A program made the translations under genes and the position numbers. A stretch of DNA of 6,886 nucleotides from Globobulimina sp. (taxonomy: Eukaryota; Foraminifera; Rotaliida). Below are positions 5,006 to 6,886 of this stretch, piece by piece (position 1 is the stretch's first letter; every line of letters starts with the position of its first letter). The stretch is taken from the NCBI GenBank assembly GCA_003354225.1, contig PIVH01000225.1, forward strand, positions 1-6,886, read 5' to 3'. The notes under the pieces were generated by a model. It had not been told where the DNA came from. It searched no databases and worked only from the letters and a program-made list of their open reading frames with translations.

Positions 5006-6433
5006 TTATAATGATAACATATATTTTGCATTTTTTGGTGCTGTAATGTTCAAATCTCTATATTTTTGCTTAAGTACACATTGATTGCAGGCTACCTCGA
5101 AATGATTCAATTCGTTTTTTAATTGGTGGTATAGCTCAGACATATTTTGTAAAATATTAATGTTATTATATTGCTTTAATAGTTGAATAATATAAATAAT
5201 TTGTTCCATTCTGCAACACCAAATATTTTTTATTTTTTTATACATGACCAAATCAGAGGAATTTATATGATATCTCCTATCATCGCTATTAATCACTGTG
5301 TTAAACACATATTTTGTAAAATATTCCACTGTTTCTGGCTCATTATTTGCGTTCAAACTTTGTATTGATTGACTTTTCAACAATACCTCCAAAATGAAAA
5401 CATTTATTTTATATTTTTGAGCTTGAAATCCGAATCGTTTTAATTTGCCAAAACTGTCATTTCCATGTTTTTGAATAAATTCATTTCGATCTTTATGTGT
5501 TGTTAAATAATGCCAACTCATTGGATTTGTGCTGGATAACACACCGCGATATTCTTTGATATCTGAATGCGTTAAGTTTACAAATTTAAACATTTGATTA
5601 AAATCAATCAAGTAACATTTATGTTCCTTCCCTGTCGAAACTAATACATTTTCTTTATGCAAGTCGTTGTGAAGCAAACCAACCGTCCACAGCTCATCCA
5701 ATACAATGGATATATCCATGAAACATTTACTGACAAAATGTAATGTCTCCGCAGCGCTTGAATTTAACCATAACGATTCCTCAAAATCTCGATATTTGAC
5801 GGTCTTTGATAAATATTGCATCCATAATATTACATAAGATTTAGCATTGTCGTCATTCGTAAAATGTATAAATGGATAATAATGATCAAATACTTTGATT
5901 GTATGGCATTCCGTACGCGTATCAGCACAAAATTGGTTCAAATATACCATTATCAAATATTCCTCAAAATGGGTCTGTTTATAAAATGGATAGGTTTTGA
6001 TCACATAAATGGTGCCTTTGTCCCAATGATTCAATGATTCAACAATGTGCAAAAAGTTTAATAATGATTCAACAATACGGAAATTTACAGAATATGATGC
6101 ATTGTATTTTATAGTGCATACGTTTGGAATCATTTTATTCTCATTCGATCCATAAAAATCTAAATATATGTACTCAAAGCATTCTTTATTGAGTTGAATA
6201 GAGTTATTTTGATTGTTTGCATTGCTGGGTTTGGCTAAAAATAAAATATCGTGCTGTTTATCATGTTGCCATCTTTTTGGGGATGGTTGAGTTGAATGTT
6301 TAGCAACTAATAGCAAATTATTTTCAACAGTATCTGCCCAGCGGAAAATTGTTTGAATAATGGCAAAATTCAATATGATAAATAGACCAAATAGCGTATA
6401 AACTTTTGGAAACTGTTTGCTTAGTCTGCTCAT
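5006..6433 (-). CDS. Single-pass membrane protein with luminal protein-kinase-like domain
   Basis: A single 475-residue frame from ATG at 6433. A short basic amino end (MSRLSKQFPK) is followed by one hydrophobic segment (about 11-30), which suggests a type II membrane protein with the rest in the ER/Golgi lumen. At least eight N-glycosylation sequons (for example N76, N111, N224, N286, N391, N430, N462) and many Cys fit a luminal domain. Kinase-fold features are IYVIK with K146 as the candidate beta-3 Lys, E157/E158 as helix-C Glu candidates, the catalytic loop HNDLHKENVL (D257, N262) and LIDFNQ (D277) in place of DFG. HxDLxxxN with DFD/DFN is typical of atypical secretory-pathway kinases (POMK, PKDCC/VLK or FAM69-like) and of small-molecule kinases; I cannot choose among these. 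Key residues are kept, so it may be active. It lies upstream of gene B by 112 nt and divergently from the zinc-finger gene by 73 nt. Confidence 0.82.
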   Translation of the reverse strand: MSRLSKQFPKVYTLFGLFIILNFAIIQTIFRWADTVENNLLLVAKHSTQPSPKRWQHDKQHDILFLAKPSNANNQNNSIQLNKECFEYIYLDFYGSNENKMIPNVCTIKYNASYSVNFRIVESLLNFLHIVESLNHWDKGTIYVIKTYPFYKQTHFEEYLIMVYLNQFCADTRTECHTIKVFDHYYPFIHFTNDDNAKSYVILWMQYLSKTVKYRDFEESLWLNSSAAETLHFVSKCFMDISIVLDELWTVGLLHNDLHKENVLVSTGKEHKCYLIDFNQMFKFVNLTHSDIKEYRGVLSSTNPMSWHYLTTHKDRNEFIQKHGNDSFGKLKRFGFQAQKYKINVFILEVLLKSQSIQSLNANNEPETVEYFTKYVFNTVINSDDRRYHINSSDLVMYKKIKNIWCCRMEQIIYIIQLLKQYNNINILQNMSELYHQLKNELNHFEVACNQCVLKQKYRDLNITAPKNAKYMLSL

Positions 6434-6506
6434 GCCCTGAAGTCCGCGGTCTAGCTGAAAAACTTAAAAAACATTGGATGAATTTGTCTAAGTTTGATCT
6501 GTAACA
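6434..6506. promoter_or_regulatory. 73-bp divergent intergenic region with an acceptor-like site
   Basis: It separates the starts of the kinase-like gene (minus) and the zinc-finger gene (plus) and so must carry both promoters or 5' UTRs. On the minus strand ttaagtttttcag ends at 6455, 21 nt before the kinase ATG, resembling a 3' splice site. No TATA-like or other element is clear. Confidence 0.45.
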
Positions 6507-6886
6507 ATGTCTTTTTTCAAGACACAGAAGAAACAAGAAGATCTAGAATGGCCGTGTGTATTATGTACGTTGTTGAATAAATCAGATAGGAGAGATTGTG
6601 AAATATGTGGAACTTCAAAAGACCATCAACCGCCACCACAAAAACAAACATTGAATGCAGCGTTTTTCCAGAAAGAGGTAAGCAATAAAAATGTTTCAAA
6701 GAATAGTTGGAATGGAATGGTTCGCGAAATTAAAATTGTTGACCAATTCGAGAATAAACAGTTAAAAGCATTGATAACACAAAAAGATACTTGTTCGGCA
6801 ATTTGCGGCTATTTAAGTTGTGCCATTCCACACTATTTATTGTCGTCAAACCTTCAGTTTCCTTTTAATAAAACCTATCGAACAAT
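6507..6886 (+). CDS. RanBP2-type zinc-finger protein, 3' end beyond the window
   Basis: The ATG at 6507 opens a frame of 126 codons with no stop up to the window edge, so the gene is partial. Residues 15-34 form a near-perfect RanBP2/NZF zinc finger: W15, C17 and C20, N24, C31 and C34 (WPCVLC...DRRDCEICG). These fingers bind ubiquitin, RNA or Ran, depending on the protein. A short proline/glutamine linker follows. Residues about 80-112 (QKDTCSAICGYLSCAIPHYLL) are Cys-rich and look like the start of a globular domain. The order NZF then a Cys-Gly-Tyr helix start recalls deubiquitinase-type cysteine proteases, but the His/Asp region is outside the window and I cannot confirm this. A strong donor (GAG|GTAAGC, from 6678) sits in the frame, so an in-frame intron of about 75-84 nt may be present. 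Confidence 0.75.
   Translation, partial: MSFFKTQKKQEDLEWPCVLCTLLNKSDRRDCEICGTSKDHQPPPQKQTLNAAFFQKEVSNKNVSKNSWNGMVREIKIVDQFENKQLKALITQKDTCSAICGYLSCAIPHYLLSSNLQFPFNKTYRT

Noticed and set aside
4894-5031. Upstream in-frame extension of gene B with a hydrophobic segment
   Set aside because: The left-hand copy has indels and stops in this part but keeps the ATG at 88, so the start at 4893 with its own signal peptide is better supported.
1-6886. Prokaryotic features, CRISPR arrays, tRNA, rRNA or transposase genes
   Set aside because: I found no regularly spaced identical repeats, no tRNA-like cloverleaf or rRNA stretch, and no transposase or integrase motif. Introns and a spliceosome gene rule out a prokaryote.

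Overview
The window is nuclear DNA from a eukaryote, most likely a single-celled one with a very compact genome. The evidence is a recognisable spliceosome protein gene (CWC15), an Arf-family GTPase, two short GT-AG introns (58 and 65 nt) that restore protein reading frames, AATAAA-type poly(A) signals, and secreted or ER/Golgi-type proteins. Stops used are TAA and TGA, so the standard code fits. I cannot name the lineage from sequence alone. Intergenic gaps are tiny: about 43-112 nt between tandem or divergent genes and 208 nt at the one convergent pair.

Layout, left to right. Positions 1-315 hold a decayed, inverted partial copy of sequence found at about 4228-4984. It joins the 5' end of one gene (a secreted-protein gene called gene B here) to the 5' end of the Arf gene, with the interior missing. 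Next, on the minus strand, is a two-exon gene (427-1180) for an Arg-rich protein with a signal peptide and a C-terminal RDEL, so a probable ER-lumen resident. Head to head with it, 48 nt away, is CWC15 (1229-2013, two exons, plus strand). Converging on CWC15 is a minus-strand tandem series: a secreted M14 zinc carboxypeptidase (2222-3502), an unusual Arf-like GTPase (3546-4274), the frame-disrupted gene B (4333-4893), and a single-pass membrane protein with a luminal kinase-like domain (5006-6433). The last gene (6507 to the window end, plus strand, incomplete) encodes a RanBP2-type zinc finger followed by a Cys-rich segment.

Five of the seven main genes look tied to the secretory route (the ER-retained protein, the secreted protease, the Arf GTPase, secreted gene B and the luminal kinase-like protein). 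No operon-like link is proven and the association may be chance. The most notable items are the Arf-like protein (Cys-rich MGC amino terminus, about 55-residue internal insertion, altered NKxD motif), the inverted duplication with an internal deletion, the frame-broken gene B, and the signal-peptide plus RDEL protein revealed by splicing. A more speculative point is a tttttcag acceptor-like site about 21-22 nt upstream of two start codons where there is little room for a cis intron.
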